DNA from: Loripinus fragilis
Lineage: Eukaryota; Mollusca; Bivalvia; Lucinida; Lucinidae
Assembly (NCBI GenBank): GCA_964019695.1
Contig: OZ026528.1
Location: 55,024,495-55,088,494 of the forward strand
Length of the DNA stretch: 64,000 bases
Direction: 5' to 3'
The translations under genes and the position numbers were made by a program. The notes under the pieces are model-generated. The model had not been told where the DNA came from, did no database searches, and worked only from the letters and a program-made list of their open reading frames with translations. Of the stretch, positions 31,889 to 43,547 are shown in pieces. How positions within the stretch are numbered: position 1 is the stretch's first letter; every line of letters begins with the position of its first letter.

Positions 31889-32540
31889 CTGCATTGTGGA
31901 TGTGGCCGTAAAATTGACGGAATATCTTCCCCAGCATTGGGGCGGTTATTGCCCAATGGAGATCTTCCCGGCATTGGGGCGGAAAATGAAGAATGCTAGC
32001 ACGGAGATGTGTCCCAGAGCCTTCAAATAAAGAGGGTATGAGTGTAGTGGGGGCTCAGTTCTATTCTATTCCAGTCGGCTTGCAGTTCTATTCTATTCCA
32101 GTCGGCTTGCCCCGGTTATTTCCGGCTAGGTATTCTGAATGGGATGAAGCTATAAAAGGACAACATCTCGTAATAGAAGGCGAGACTAGATGGAGCCGTG
32201 AGCGGACAATAAAACTACAAATAAGCGCAGAATGTTCATAGCCTATCGGCCTTACACCTAAAGGATAGGTAAGATTACTTTAAATGGTTAAATATCTGGA
32301 AGACTGAGAAACATCAGATGCACGATCCAAGCAGGCGGAGTTCTCTGACTCTGACTGGCTGACCACAGAAAATTGTGGACTGGCTACCGTCTCTGCTTCT
32401 TGCAGCTGGTATGACTTAGAACCATCAGATGTACGATCCAAGTAGCTAGAGTTTTCTTTATCACGGAGGACTATATTTAAAACACAGCGTACGAAATAGA
32501 ACCGCACAATAAAGCACTGAATGCTCTCTCGCGTCGTGTC
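31889..32540 (+). other. Possible LTR-like region (unconfirmed)
   Basis: Contains GCTATAAAAGG (about 32,149), two AATAAA sites (32,207 and 32,508) and internal repeats: GCATTGGGGCGG twice, a 26-bp direct duplication with CTATTCTATTCCAGTCGGCT, and CATCAGATG(C/T)ACGATCCAAG twice. Promoter plus polyA signals after the last ORF would suit an LTR, but no matching 5' copy was found. Confidence 0.3.
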
Positions 32541-33611
32541 CGAATAATTATCTTATTCTCGTATGGGCGTAGCTAGTAGGCCTATATATTTTTGTGACAG
32601 CATGTGAGTATTCAAAAACGGGAACCAATGCAAACAGCGTATCACCAGGGTCTGCGCTTTTTGGTAAGATTAACACAATTGTCTCTGTGTAAACAGTTAT
32701 ATACATATTCACAATGTTATAAGGTAGACATACAGAAACATGGGTTGTGGTTGCTCAAAAGAATCATCTAAATGAGACGGTTCTTTTGATTACCCCAACA
32801 ATTATTGTCAAATAGTAAAAGCAATATAACCATTTCATTAAACTGCTAAGTCTTGATAAACCCACTTAATCTTAAAGAACCTGCTCCTTACGAGGTGCTG
32901 GTTGGGTGATTTCTCACTAACTGTGTGAAGGTACTGTAGGATTCAGTGTTTGAAATGAGGTAGCAACTTGGTTAAACTATTGAAACTTTGTACGCATATT
33001 TTACCTCCGTCGCTTTAGCGAAAGCAGGTCTAGCTCGTCTGTCCGCGACACTTTTGGGGTCCCTAGTTTGTGTAATCCCCAACAGTTTTCATTCCATTTA
33101 TATTCAAAGGACGTGTAACGGTTTGGCCGTATTTTGGCTGAAATTTAAATACAAGGTACTTTGATCTTTGCCCTTTTACATGAGTATTTTTTTTAATTTA
33201 ACGACGGCATATACAGCCACATGAATTAAAGTTCCTCACTAGTGTGTATAAACAGAGGTTTGTTCATGAATGTGAATATTTTAAAAGATGCAAAAAGCAA
33301 ACTGACCTCAAACATGAAACCAAACATGCGTGGGTTTATAATAGCCTATGTTGTGATTTGAGCTAGCACTACCATACTTAATTTAAACTATACTTAAACT
33401 TGGTTAAAAACTTTGTTTTAGATGTGTGTTTTTTCAGGTGCAATATATATTGAGTATTTAAGGCTATTAGTGTTTCATTGCTTTTCCAGTTATCTTCAGC
33501 ACACAAAAAAACCTATTGCGGTTTATTCATATGCACCCAAGCATGCATACCCTAAACGCGACATTACATGCACAACCTTATTTGCTGGATTTGTGCTGGG
33601 CCAACCTTAAA
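32541..33611. other. No gene recognised
   Basis: Intergenic, AT-rich. One half-copy of the GAGACGGTTCTTTTGA palindrome occurs near 32,745-32,790. Confidence 0.4.
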
Positions 33612-33966
33612 AAATGTTGGTTTGCTGTTTACCGACCCAGAAAATTAGAGGTGGGTCGGTCGGTAGGCTTTTTCTCTGCTCAGTTGACAACAACAGACAC
33701 GCAGAAAGTTGCTTCGACTCGGGCGATTTTCGTCTCCGAAGCCATTTAACAACACAAATCATTGTTAAAGGAACGCTCATTGGTTGAAATTATAAATTTA
33801 AAGCGGTAAGCTGATTCGGATCGCGCACGCGGTTAATAAGCGACACGAACAAATAATATAGGAAAGGTCGTGATTAAAATCCTGACTTTACTTTGGGGGG
33901 GGGGGGGGAATCAAAAAAAATATTTGGGTCGCATGGAAAACCTCAGGTCAGTCGGTAAACAGAAAA
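33612..33966. mobile_element. TIR element, ~355 bp
   Basis: GTTTGCTGTTTACCGACCCA at 33,615 is inverted at 33,950-33,966 (GTCGGTAAACAGAAAAC) with small differences. It contains a poly-G run (about 33,894-33,908). No coding sequence. Confidence 0.5.
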
Positions 33967-35162
33967 CTAACATCATTTTAATTTTGGCCCTGGCCATGAA
34001 TACCAAGGGTTGCATGGCTGCCGAAATGTTAATGAAAGCGTTGAAAATTATTAATGGTCAAATTCAACTTATTAAACTGATACTGTATAACAATAGATAA
34101 ATGTGAGTGTTGCGTATCCGTCTGTTCATCTGTTTGTCCGTCTGTATGTCACACCTTTGTGTCTGTGACGCATCCCCCGATTGTTAGTTCGATTAAAAGA
34201 TTAATTCACGTAAAATGTGCACATAAGCAGAACATGCAGACGTAATGTTTCAGTCGCCCCACTTTAAGAGCATGGTCGTAGCAGGCAGTCAGATGTTACA
34301 TGTACAAAATATCTATCTGACCCATTTGTTTCAAGGTTATTGCTCAGACATCCAATAGTCGTGATAGCTCTGTGGTCTACAGTACAGCCATCGCAATGTT
34401 ACTATCAAATCAATTCAGTTATGTCAGGGTGGAACCAGCTCTAAGCAAGGACCGCAGTGACGCCGATGAGGCTCAAACCCACAACCCCTCGGTCTCGAGT
34501 CAAGTATGTATGGTTGGTAGTCTCAATAGTAAACGAGCCATACGCATCTTAGATTTAGGGACGCGGCCCTCTCGTGCTTGTCACGGCTCTTACTCTTATT
34601 GAAGCAAAACATCTGATTAAGATTAGGTAATGAGGAAAACAATTGTTTATATTTTCGCCATTATAATTATTCGCATCTGTTAATGATTGAAACGTAATGT
34701 ACAAAAAGCCTAAACCTTTATAATTATTCGCACCTGTTACTATTCTTTTAAGTTCGTCGCCTTATATTTGGCTTTTAAGGTCCTACTTGAAAGAAAAAAA
34801 ATAACTCATTTTATTATTGTTTTACTCACCTTACCTTTTTATGAAAGTATAAATTTGTCCAAACTCTTTCTGTAGCCACAGTTCGTATGCGTTTGGATTA
34901 CGTACTTTTGTGATTAACATGGCGTCACGAAGCGTAACCAGGGAAACTGGTTCCAGTTACATGGTTTAATTTTTTGAAGACAATGAGACTCTCGTGGTTA
35001 ATATGTCTAGAATTTTCAGGGAGGGTCAGGTCAAAATTTGGGATATTTCTCAAATTCAGTGGGGGAGGAACCAATCAGAAAGTGAAGGGCAGATATTGGA
35101 TGTTGGTGAATATACGGAACTAATGAACTAACTTAAAACCCCTCAATGTGTGACAACCTAAG
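33967..35162. other. No gene recognised; SINE fragments
   Basis: 34,365-34,510 carries pieces of a family-B SINE (GATAGCTCTGTGG; GTGACGCCGATGAGGCTC). Otherwise non-coding. Confidence 0.4.
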
Positions 35163-35252
35163 ATGACAGTGAAGAAGACGGTGAAGCGTGATGCGTCGTC
35201 AATGCAGCAGAAAGAGAATACACCACCGCCAAGAAAGAAGCTTAAATCTGGG
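35163..35252 (+). CDS. Candidate N-terminal exon of a nuclear protein
   Basis: ATG 35,163 opens 30 codons, MTVKKTVKRDASSMQQKENT followed by PPPRKKLKSG, ending at a strong phase-0 splice donor GTAAGT (35,253). PRKKLKS is a good nuclear-localisation-like cluster. It is too short to place in a family. No following plus-strand exon is recognisable before LINE D at 35,696. The phase fits the OB-fold-like exon at 19,403, but that lies upstream, so the two cannot be one gene at this locus unless the order has been rearranged. Confidence 0.4.
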
Positions 35253-35695
35253 GTAAGTTAAATTCCACTTGTCCAGATATCTGTTTCGATTTTCCATCAT
35301 TTAAACATAAGAAGAAACCTCTCATTGAGAAACCCTCTCATTGATGGAAAGTCTTTTTGAGTCTGTGCATCGCCACAGTCCCAGAAGAACCTTCTGTTTT
35401 TCACTTGTCAAAATTCGGCCTTTAGGCTCCGAGAAAGGCGCGGACAAAATGCCAGGTCTCTTATGTTAAAGTTCAAATGCAACGGTCGGCGAGTTGACCT
35501 GTAATCGCGTTTAGTTCGATTTATTTTTGTGTTCAGAAGAGATCTCCGATTGTACGAACAAAAAATTATGGTCTTAGGGAAGTTATAAATGATTAAAGTT
35601 ATGTGATTTACTGTTCTTTCGCACCTGTCCGTAAACGGATTTTCAAGCGCTCTGATTGGTCGATGATCTGTGACGTAGGTTGATCGACCCAAATT
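35253..35695. other. No gene recognised
   Basis: Sequence between the exon candidate and LINE copy D; no motif seen. Confidence 0.35.
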
Positions 35696-37082
35696 CCCTG
35701 GAGAGTCCCTACCACCTTGTCGCGGTCTCTGGGGCACACTTCACACAGGGGACGATATTGATTATAATACTTGTCTCCTCTGGGAGTGCTAAGAGTAGGA
35801 CCCACCAGTCTGCCGTGGGTGGCTTTCTCGTAACTCGAAGGGGATGGCCTGGAAGACTGAGAGCATGCAGAATATGGACGTTTATAAATTCTGTATGACT
35901 CAACACGTCTCTTTGGCCTCTTTGACGGGGTAGACTGAGGTTTGAAACACGGCCTGGTGTTTCTAATCGGCTTTGTCATGCTGAGCCCCAGGATTCTGAA
36001 AATGTAAAAAAAATATTTCTTATATCTTAGTTCTTAAGTATCGTTCTGATGCCAACCATGTGTCCATTATCTTAAACTATCTTTCTTTTATAAAATAATC
36101 CTGGAAGGCAGTGGCTTAACGGGTCAATTGTGCAGATTCTATTTGTGCAAGTATACCTTCTATGTATCTCTAGCACTGGAGATCTGAAATCTACTCCATT
36201 AAAGTGCTTCCATGTTGGGCTCCACGGTGGGTGGGGAGCATGGAGGATGAATCAAACAACTAAACTACATGGCTAAACAAAAAGCAAAAAAAACGTCACA
36301 TAGCAAATTCAGATACTGACTCTGAAAACTCGTACCCAGTTTCTCAACCAACTAATTCAAGTTCGTCTACCTCAACCAAAAAACCTTATGTACCCAGATT
36401 TTTAATAATCCATTCAGAAAAAGAAGGAGAGACTATTTCTTCTCTTTCTCCGTTTGTAGTACATAAAACTATTATGAGCATTGCAGGAGAACCAAAGAGC
36501 ATAAAGAACCTAAGGTCCGGTGATAATGTGCAAAAGAGTCACACGAAAAGTCTACTACAGATGAAGACATTTTGTGGTTTAAAATGCTCTGTAACACCCC
36601 ATTCATCCTTGAACACATCCAAGGGTATCATTCGCTGTCCAGCCTTGAGCAGAGTGACAAGCGATGATATCAAGGAAGGCATGGTTGAACAGGGAGTTAC
36701 AGATGTACGTAGAATCACTGTACGTCGTGATGGTGAAACAAAATTAACCAACACATATGTTCTTACATTCAACTCACCAAACTTACCTTCAGTTGTTAAA
36801 ATAGGCTTCATGCAAGTGAAAGTAGATGTCTATATACCAAACCCTCTTCGATGTTACCATTGTCAAGTGTTTGGTCACCACGAAAATAAATGTGGTAGAC
36901 ACGCTGTATGCTGCAACTGCGGTGAGCCCGAACATTGTGCACCATCTGGCGTGTGTGACAAACCAGCCAAATGTGTCAATTGCTCTAGTAATCACCATGC
37001 AAACTCAAAACAATGCCCACAATTGGAGAAAGAGAAGAAAATACTGAAAATAAAATGTGAAAACAACCTATCATTTCCTGAA
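35696..37082 (+). mobile_element. LINE copy D: 5' UTR + most of ORF1, 3'-truncated, opposite orientation
   Basis: The only plus-strand copy. It starts with CCCTGGAGAGTCCCTACCAC at 35,696 and breaks off at about 37,082 inside ORF1, after LSFPE. It is closest to copy A. The break lies about 45 bp from the splice donor of a minus-strand gene exon, so it occupies that gene's next intron. Confidence 0.85.
36269..37082 (+). pseudogene. LINE ORF1 fragment of copy D
   Basis: The ATG at 36,269 is followed within 10 codons by an extra A in a poly-A tract, which shifts the frame. A later open stretch from 36,474 carries SIAGEPKSIKNLRSGD. A small deletion follows, where copy A reads LLIQCAK. CYHCQVFGHHENKC and later Cys/His motifs are present. 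Element sequence ends after ENNLSFPE and the frame runs 5 codons into flanking DNA (stop at 37,097). It is not functional. Confidence 0.85.
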
Positions 37083-37127
37083 GACTTTCACCCATGAATG
37101 CATAGTAAATAGTGGTTGTCTGCTTAC

Positions 37128-37373
37128 CTTTTTTGATCCACTCTCTCTCGCCATCTATTTCACCATGCTGACAGTTTGAGAATCTGGATCCATGACCGGT
37201 ATGGATGTCTGCCACATGGTTGAGGACAGACTTCCACATGTCAACAAGCAGCTCACCATCACCATAACTAGAGGCAGCACAGTAGTACAAGTGATTTGAA
37301 ATTGACTGAGACCACCGACCCAAAACGTCACATTGCTTCTTCTTACTAGCTGCTTCAACCTTCTTCTTCACAC
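37128..37373 (-). CDS. DDE-transposase-like gene, exon 3 (last one recognisable)
   Basis: On the minus strand, a CTTGATGCAG acceptor precedes codons completing KG, then VKKKVEAASKKKQCDVLGRW, SISNHLYYCA and DMWKSVLNHVADIHTGHGS, ending EWIKK and a GTAAGC donor at 37,127. The phase joins exon 2 exactly (AAA G | GT). The WS-S-NH-Y and NH-HT pattern belongs to the same transposase-like family as exons 1 and 2. LINE copy D begins about 45 bp beyond the donor. I found no further exon on the far side, so the C-terminus is missing or out of the window's recognisable sequence. Confidence 0.7.
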
Positions 37374-38050
37374 CTGCATCAAGAATGAATCACATTTAAA
37401 ATTTTGTACATGTTATATATTGTAAATGTATATATAACCTACATGTAAAAAAATTCTTGGTTTTCGGACAGTACAAAATCATCTGAATGTACCTTTGCCC
37501 AATGCTAGTAAAATAATGTGACATGAACATGTTACAACCAAGGATCACACTAGCCTTGAGCCCAGCCAACCTGGAGTAGTGCTGCGGCTCAGTGGTTTAG
37601 AGTGAGACTCAAGATAGAAGGGTGGGAAGATATAAATCATATAATAGACATGAATAATTGTTGACAGTGATATAAAGCACCAGCACAGGCATAACAAATG
37701 TGCATGGTAGCATTTCCCAAGAAAAGTGAAAAAGGCATTATGCTGCAAACAGAAACAAAACCTTTTTAGTTCAACTTGACGGTGACATCAGTCATTGTTA
37801 TGAGACATTTAAGTAAGTATCTAGTTATTTACTAATGTGTCTTACATCAATATTGATACGCTATACATTTCATACAGCATTTATATTAATATCCAGACGG
37901 TTTTGACCTATTACATGTATAAGACACCTAAAACACTGAATGGGTAATCATTTTTCATGACCACAAAAGCAAACATATGCTGTGGGTACTAAAAAGAACT
38001 GTCTCACAGAGATGGCCACATCAAGCATCCAAAATATGCCCTTGGATTGA

Positions 38051-39060
38051 TATACTAAAGGACTTCGAAAACACCTCACCCAGATTAAATCCTTTATTTC
38101 ACAAACCCTGAGAATTCAAGCGAGATAATTATTATTGTATATCATAGTCTGACTATCTTGTAGTGTGTCCTAGAAATGTCATGGTCGTAGGTTTACTTTA
38201 AGGTATTCAATAAGTATCCATTTTAAGACAGGGGTGGTCGATTTTGAAGTACACAAATTCAGCTGCAATTTAACACGCGATAGTTTTGATTCCTGACTCA
38301 ACGGATTTGCGTCCTTTGCTTCTTAAACGATTGCACATTCATCATTGAAGGATTTGAAATGAATTAACAGTTTGGTATGCTCAAAAGTACACCCTTTTAA
38401 AATTACCGATATACCCCACCCACCCTGATTACTATAGTCTAGTAATAAAATTCAACGTCTTTGGTCTTTCAAAGTTTCAATTTCTTACGTCCGGTTTTAT
38501 TGGGAGAGGCTAACGGCATACACAAATGACAGAATATTCATAAATTACGCTTGTGTCACGTGTCTTTTGTATTGTGCAAGTGACGTTAACGTAAATTTTA
38601 AGACGTTCTCGACCACATGACAGCGGATCTCCTGTCCCCCACATGCTTGTCAGTGTATGTAATCAATATCAGTAATGAAAGCGTGCATAAAGGTAACTAA
38701 TGGAGATGTTTCTAAAAAGGAGCTATAAATTTATGTTCAAATTTGACGTTTATTTTCGAAATTTTAAAGCTATCAATAACTTTTAGTTAGAAAAAGTCTA
38801 TAAACTCTTTTGGTAACTTGGCATCATATACGCCACAGTTTAAACATAAAAATAATCAAAAAGCTTCATTTATTGTGCAGAAAGGTGCTGGATGCTGTAT
38901 GTACCCATGTGACGTCATCAGCAGCGTCGCGTGATAGTGCAGTCAAATTAATGACTAATTCATACCAATTCTGGGTTGCACAGTAACTTTTCAATCGCAT
39001 TCACGGTTTGCAAGAAAAAGGTAAAAATATGGTGATGCGTTTTCAAAGTCCTCTAGTATA
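38051..39060. mobile_element. TIR element, ~1.0 kb, in intron 2 of the transposase-like gene
   Basis: TATACTAAAGGACTTCGAAA at 38,051 is inverted at 39,039-39,060 (about 30 bp with a few mismatches). The outermost TA on each side suits a TA target as in Tc1/mariner types. The interior has no ORF. Confidence 0.65.
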
Positions 39061-39157
39061 TTAAGCAAGAAAATATAGACATTTTTACGCTCTAAATATT
39101 CAGACCTTCAGATGAGAGTGTGTAATGTAAAATCATTTTTTTCCTTTTTGCAAACCA

Positions 39158-39290
39158 CATCATATGTTGTGGGTACTTGAAAGAACCGTCTCACTGAGAC
39201 GACTTCTGAGTACCCAAAACATGTGTTATAGGTACTCTAAAGAACCGTCTCATTGAGATTACTTAATTGAGCACCCCAAACATTTAGATT
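39158..39290. repeat. Palindromic repeat, copy in intron 2
   Basis: CATATGTTGTGGGTACTTGA / AAGAACCGTCTCACTGAGAC units in alternating orientation. Same repeat as 40,772-40,950 but more diverged. Confidence 0.65.
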
Positions 39291-39382
39291 GACAGGAAAG
39301 AATATTAAACAGCCGCCAATTTTATGCTCCTCCTAAATTTCCTTATCTGGACCAATGATTGATAAATATACGCTATACACAC

Positions 39383-39569
39383 CTTTAGCAACATGCCATA
39401 CATCGTACCAATGATTGGTCCCGGGATGCTGCTCTCTCATGTATTTCTTCACTTGAGGGTGGCGATCTGTGGTAAAGTCAGATATCTCTATACCTTCCTC
39501 TTGAAGTCGCGAAATACAACGCTTCAGTCCTTCAAATTCCATGGCATTGGAATTCGCTACTTCACTGCT
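39383..39569 (-). CDS. DDE-transposase-like gene, exon 2
   Basis: Minus strand. GTTTTATTTCAG precedes SSEVANSNAMEFEGLKRCIS, then EEGIEISDFTTDRHPQVKKY and HWYDVWHVAKG, ending in a GTGTGT donor. The TTDRH...H-x-YDVWH signature resembles the catalytic core region of Kolobok-type and related DDE transposases, with the D of TDRH as the likely second acidic residue. That family name is from memory of the motif and is moderate in certainty. It joins exon 1 in phase 0 (LVQ | SSEV) and exon 3 in phase 1. Such genes are often domesticated or multi-copy in invertebrates. Confidence 0.7.
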
Positions 39570-39789
39570 CTGAAATAAAACAACAGAGATACCCTTTATT
39601 TTTCCAATTATACTGACTATGAACATGTAGTAATGCAAATCTTAACTCTAACCTTTTTTATTCTTGATACCGGACAATTAAACAGGTACTTTGCCAAACA
39701 GTGAAGACCCAGATGAAATGCTGCCTGAAAGGCAGTACATCATCTGTCTGCACTGTTTGTCAATACAAGAGAGGTAATTCATTTTATTG

Positions 39790-39965
39790 ATGCTTTATGT
39801 CCCAGTCAACAATATTTCAGTTATGTTGGAACTATTTTTTGTATTCTCGTGTTGAACCATTACCAAGTAGCTAATATGATGTCCTGCTCTGCCTCAAGGA
39901 CAGGCACAGTGACGCAAGTGAGTCTCAAACTAGAAACCCTGCATTGCAGTGTGCTTTACCTTTCC
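39790..39965 (-). mobile_element. Diverged family-B SINE in intron 1
   Basis: TTTATGTCCCAGTCAACAAT and CAGTGACGCAAGTGAGTCTC match the tail and head of the family-B SINE, heavily mutated. Confidence 0.5.
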
Positions 39966-40771
39966 CAGCTGTCACAAACTTTTGTCGTCTGTTCCATTCA
40001 TTTGCTTATATTCTTATGCAAAATATCGCAAACAACATGAATAATCAATAAATTGACACTGATTAGACTGCTCCCAAGCAGGTTCATTTTGTTTGCTTCC
40101 ATGAAAAAGTCTACTCTGAAACGCACTTGTTGTATGTACATGTATGCAGCAGACATAAAAACATTTTCATGGCAGAAAAAAATAGTGACAAGCTTAGGGT
40201 TATTAGTAGTAGTATAGTGGGTCAGATACTCTCAGAGGAACAGATAATCTGCTTTTTGTGGTAATTAAACAATTCTATTTGAGAAAAAGGCAATTGCTTT
40301 CAAAATAATGCACCAGTTGTTTGCAACCACCGCTCCAAGGAACAGCAGGGACTTTGACTTTTCGCCCAGCTGGTAAAACCATGGCAGTTTGCCCACTGCA
40401 ATCTATGTTTTACATTGCACTGCCATGTTTGCCTGCTTATAAATTCTCTGGCATTTTCCCCCACACTTAGGGGACAATGCAGTATAGAAGTAAAAAAAAA
40501 TGGCACATTTGTACGGCTTCCTCCCGTCCTGCTCAGGTAGTTACTAAAAGAAATTAAATTTTGGAAAAAAAAATGAAATTCTATTTTGAAATAAGTCCCA
40601 AAAGTGCACAGGCTGAGAAGCATCAAATATTTTGGGTAGGGTTTATTGATCGGCTTGATAAGGGGAACCAAAAAGTATTTTAAATTAATCTTAGCATTTA
40701 TATCTATATTATTATACAGGCCTCCAGATAGATGTGCAGAAATGAAAATTATTTTCTTTTTCTCAAAACAC

Positions 40772-40950
40772 CTGTTGGGGTACTTAAAAGAACTGTCTCA
40801 ATGAGACAGTTCTTTTGAGCACCCAAAACATAAGTTTAACACATGTTGTGGGTACTCAAAAGACTGCATCAATGAGACGGTTCTTTTGAGCACCTAAAAC
40901 ATATGTTTAGCTAGAGACAGCTCTTTTGAGTACCCACAACATATGTTTAG
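40772..40950. repeat. Tandem palindromes, ~69-bp unit, in intron 1
   Basis: GGGTACTCAAAAGAACTGTC / GAGACGGTTCTTTTGAGCAC / CCAAAACATATGTTTAG units alternate. Each full unit is nearly self-complementary around TCTCAATGAGA. At least two and a half units. Related half-units lie at 5.7, 32.75, 38.0 and 39.2 kb. Confidence 0.75.
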
Positions 40951-41030
40951 ATTGCTGGGCAAGAAAATAATTACAATTTTACGTTCAAATATTTTGCTTA
41001 ACAGGACCTATGTATATATAATTTTATTAC

Positions 41031-41637
41031 CTGCACCAGCTGTATGTCTAAAACTTTTGACGTCTCCAGGTCCATCAGGCTATAGCTCCCATATTTAGCT
41101 GTGTGTCCTGGGGGGCAGCATCTGGCGTCACCTCCTACATTTACAGCAGCCTGAATGGAACTAAACATTTCCTCCTGTTCTTTCTCCCATGTGGCACTAA
41201 TTGCTGGTAGTAGGTATAGTCCTTGAATTGTATAAAATGTCCTCAGACAGAATGTTTGAATATTTGAGAACTTCAATGTATTCACAGACTTGACTGGACT
41301 TGACCCTCTGAACAGCATTGCCGCACTCAATATGAGATTTCCCACAGGCAACCCTCCTTTCATTGGCTGACTTACCCACGAATAAATATGTTCACTTTCT
41401 TGAGTGCACACTGCTTGGAAAATCACCAGAGTCCCTATTGTCCTTTTCCTAATTACAGCTGCTTTACCACTACAGAATCTGCACACACTCAGAAGTTGGC
41501 TAAGGCAGGACTCAAACACAACATACTTGCGCTCTTTGTGGTGGTCTTCTTCCTCTATGTTAATTTCTTCGTCAAAGTCACTGAAATCAGAATGCATTAC
41601 AATATCTGTATCATCATGTCCATGATAATGAACAGGG
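41031..41637 (-). CDS. DDE-transposase-like gene, exon 1 of those visible
   Basis: Minus strand. It begins after TTTCTACAG at 41,638 with an acidic stretch (HDDTDIVMHSDFSDFDEEIN), then KYVVFESCLSQLLSVCRFC, WVSQPMKGGLPVGNLILSAA and, near the end, GGDARCCPPGHTAKYGSYSL with MDLETSKVLDIQLVQ, closing at a GTAATA donor (41,030). The GGDARCC-PPGHTAKYG-LMD block probably carries the first catalytic aspartate of a DDE fold. The acceptor suggests an earlier exon further right that I could not find. The three exons together give about 1,040 nt of continuous coding sequence with no stop, so this may be an expressed or recently active gene. Confidence 0.7.
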
Positions 41638-42287
41638 CTGTAGAAACACCACATTTACATGTATACATTTTAGTTGTCTGACAGTGTCCTAGTCCATTAA
41701 CCATTCAGATTTTCTTATCTTGGGAAAAGTTTTAGTAAGTTGTACAAACCTGTATTTCATATTTGCAAGTTATGATCAGGCGCATGTGGGGAAAACAGTG
41801 TTGATCCTGATAAGCTGACTTCTTCAGAAACCAGCTGATCTGGATCTACACTGCTTTCAATAATCTATATTTGGCTAAAAGAGTTATTACAGTGTAAGCT
41901 AAGTTCCTGTGCACTGACCAGTCAAACTATCTGTAGATGGCTCTAGTATAGCTTGTGATCAGCAAAGTGCACGGCCCACAAAACAATTTTTTGCATTGAC
42001 AAGGATACCCTAAAAGAAAAGTGGCACAAGGCAAGTTCATTGGTTACAAATGTACATCTACCTAATGTAGGTCTTGTTTATATTTTGTATCCGCATACAC
42101 AGAACATGGTAGAATGATAATTAATGTTGCTCTCTACATTGTTATGTTGTTTGTTACATACATGTTTTGTTTGTTTGATTTGATGCTTTGCATCCCACCA
42201 ACAATTAAACTTTCAAAGGAAAATCAGTCTCAAAATCCTAAATGCCGGAATAATCCTGAAAACTTTCGGCCATGTATATAGCAAAAA

Positions 42288-43427
42288 TATACTCGTGTCC
42301 AATGAAAACGCACCACTCTTCCGATGCGCATATTTGTGGCATATCAAAAGCTGTGCAAAATTGAGTTATTTATAATTATTATTTAGGACAAATGCGATGT
42401 TTTCGCACACAAATGTAAATTCCAATGACTCCGTTAACACATGACGTAACGTCGGCCTCAAAATTGCGTTAATCGCATTTTGGGCGTATACAAAAAGACC
42501 CCAAAATTGCGTTTAAATGTTTTCTGTTTGCCAGTAAATCCCCTGTCATTTCGCCGCAACTTTGACAGTTGTTATGCAACAGCTAACGCTACACTAACGC
42601 GAACAACATCACTATGTAAGCTTAAATATGGAGTGGTCCGACAAAACGTGACGTAAAATGTTAAATTGCGATTTCTACAGTCCTAGTGTTCTACTCGATG
42701 CTTATTTCCGTCATACAAACTCATACACATGCAAAACGTCATACAAATCCTCTGAAAATTTGACGTTGCATTATTGACGTCAACTTTAAGTGCGTCGCCA
42801 GCCATTGTTTGCAACGCTAGCGTTTTAAATCTTCTAAAATGTGTGTTCATCTATTAGTGTGAGTATTATCTAACATTAAGTTCAACACAGATACTCTTAG
42901 GTTAGTGTATACGAGCTTTTAGAGATTGACGTTTATAAAAAAAAACGTTGATACCTACGCTCCGTGGATGTTAACGACCCGCTACTCAAGCAAGAAATCT
43001 TCTTGCTACGACTTTGTCGTAATTTTGCATCAGTAAAAGAAGGATTTCTTGAATGTCTCGCTTTTACGGCTAGTCAAAATTATGCTAGTGACGTCATATC
43101 GTGACGTTATAGCCGCTTTCAAGGCAAGATGACTATTCCTGGCTATCAATTTAGAGATTATTTGCAATTTCTACAAAGAAAAATGCATGAATAATGCTTT
43201 TGAAAATTCTGACACATTCGATGGCATGTTCTTTGACTTTCTGTTTTGACGGTTTTTTTGTTAAATGGTTCCAGCACGTGTCAGCAGTAATCAGTCGGTT
43301 TTAAAGACCTATCAGTAACTTACAGCATTGCTACAGTACAATAAGACGCGATTGCAAAAATAAAATGTTATGTCATTAAAAAGATATTGTCATTTTTGTA
43401 GGTGCGTTTTCATTGGACATGAGTATA
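42288..43427. mobile_element. TIR element, 1.14 kb, TA target
   Basis: TATACTCGTGTCCAATGAAA at 42,288 is inverted at 43,401-43,427. The 27-bp ends have one mismatch. The terminal TA on both sides suits a TA duplication. No transposase is visible inside; one imperfect hairpin lies near 42,980-43,060. Confidence 0.75.
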
Positions 43428-43547
43428 GAAGCCAAGTCCATGTTTTTAGTACAATCATATGCATTTGTAATTGTAACTAAGTTTATATCATTTAAAACTA
43501 TATTCATTCTACTAGAAAAAATGACATTTTAAACTCTGGAAGTGAAC

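Noticed and set aside
31889..32540. Confident 3' LTR call
   Set aside because: TATA and polyA signals are present, but no second copy exists upstream of gag and no TG...CA ends or target duplication could be fixed.
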